Source of the DNA: Vespula vulgaris
Taxonomy: Eukaryota; Arthropoda; Insecta; Hymenoptera; Vespidae
Assembly (NCBI RefSeq): GCF_905475345.1
Contig: NC_066596.1
Location: 7,125,001 to 7,189,000 of the forward strand
Reading direction: 5' to 3'
Length of the DNA: 64,000 nt
The notes beneath the pieces are model-generated. The model made no database searches. It had not been told where the DNA came from and saw only the letters and a program-made list of their open reading frames with translations. Both the position numbers and the translations under genes were made by a program. Below are positions 63,141 through 64,000 of the stretch, piece by piece. The stretch's first letter is position 1. Every line of letters starts with the position of its first letter.

Positions 63141-64000
63141 TTTTTTATATAATCACTAAAAAGGCAAATTATTAATTATTATTTATTTTCTAATATTTAT
63201 CTCGCACACCTTAATAATCGTACGTTTTTACTTCTTGTCAAACATTATACAATTCAATAATGAATATACTAGTAATGAAAAAAACATAAATGATAAAAAA
63301 AAGGATAGCTTAAAAGAAGGAAAAGATTACGTTTTCAGATAACGAAGAATGTAAATCTACTGTCCTCTCTTTTACATGTTTTTATGTCACGTACTGATAA
63401 CAGTTAGCGTATCATATACGTGAAAAAGGCGTATATATCTACTTGAAAAAACTGTTGCGAGACCAATCTACGATATTCCTTAGTGAAGATTTTGAAGAAA
63501 TAGCGATTTGACAATATCGCTGCATCGGGAAACGATTCGCTACTACGGGAAACTCGCGCATATTCTCAATGACACGGACGAGACTTATGCGCGACACGCG
63601 CAAAACTCCCGCCGGTGATGAAATTAGTCGATCCATTCTTGTCTGTCCTTGATTACTTAGTGGTGGTCCTTCACCACGGTCTTGGTTGAGTTTGGTTCTA
63701 CTTCCAATATTGCGCAAACGAGTTTTTCATTTTCTGTTGCCATGGTGATGCGTCGTGCATGATAATCCAAAAAAGAAAATCTTAGATATGATAATGTCTG
63801 ACGTTTCAACAAAGTTTCTTTCGAAATACAGATGCCGACGTTTAAACGCGTCATACGTGTACTATTATTAACATAAACGTGCTATTCTAAACATAGTACG
63901 TAAGAAAAGGAAACGTTTATTTCAATGACTCATTTATCAATTTAATACAATTCCACCCTGTTTGGAAAGAAAATGTTAACGTTTAATTTAAATCTAATGT
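63141..64000. other. Upstream region of the Mpv17-family gene with a CpG-rich patch
   Basis: The stretch 63440-63760 is distinctly richer in G, C and CpG than its surroundings. Two overlapping minus-strand frames (63439-63717 and 63657-63854) are open but match nothing I know. The simplest reading is the promoter plus a non-coding first exon of the Mpv17-family gene; a first coding exon of another gene cannot be excluded. Confidence 0.45.

Overview
The window is a gene-dense, strongly AT-rich piece of an insect nuclear chromosome. Genes are split by short introns with GT/AG borders, and the spacers hold (TA)n microsatellites. Protein similarity recalled from family knowledge points to an insect, most likely a hymenopteran (bee-like), but the sequence alone does not fix the species. 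I see no virus, intact transposon, rRNA, tRNA, CRISPR array or bacterial-type operon. For every multi-exon gene I chained exons by splice signals and reading-frame phase; each chain listed closes to a whole number of codons.

Layout. 115-12396 (-) is SMG1, the nonsense-mediated-decay PI3K-like kinase, in 15 coding exons. 14179-15048 (-) is mitochondrial ATP synthase subunit d. It is divergent from a PR/SET-domain zinc-finger (PRDM) gene at 15734-21401 (+). After a 3-kb spacer comes UQCRC2 (24448-26981, +), tail to tail with a NOL11-like nucleolar protein (27417-29734, -). NOL11 shares a 330-bp divergent promoter with the histone acetyltransferase MOF/KAT8 (30065-32366, +). MOF converges on D-aspartate oxidase (32946-34623, -). 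Then comes a very large lysine- and RS-rich nuclear protein (35724-45735, -, 16 exons, 2862 aa) that I do not recognise. MCM2 follows (47383-51456, +). A ZCCHC10-like zinc-knuckle protein (52717-53337, -) is head to head with an unrecognised asparagine- and lysine-rich protein (53660-55022, +). SHOC2 (58996-60828, -) and an Mpv17-family membrane protein (62333-63140, -) close the window.

How the genes relate. These are mostly independent housekeeping genes: mRNA surveillance, oxidative phosphorylation (ATP synthase d, complex III core 2), ribosome biogenesis, chromatin acetylation, replication licensing and Ras/MAPK scaffolding. Several sit in divergent pairs with short shared promoters. Some promoters carry recognisable motifs that suit their genes: two E2F-type sites upstream of MCM2, a perfect DRE (TATCGATA) upstream of UQCRC2, and a CACGTG E-box in the NOL11/MOF promoter.

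Most worth a second look: a nine-codon upstream ORF whose stop overlaps the SMG1 start codon (TAATG); two SMG1 introns that are multiples of three and open in frame; repeated DLS-type motifs in the PRDM tail; a 9-residue motif duplicated with different codons in the giant RS protein; and the orphan protein at 53.7-55.0 kb, whose shared promoter holds an E2F-like site. I did not find a self-contained new system comparable to a defence island; this is ordinary conserved euchromatin with a few unexplained genes and regulatory details.
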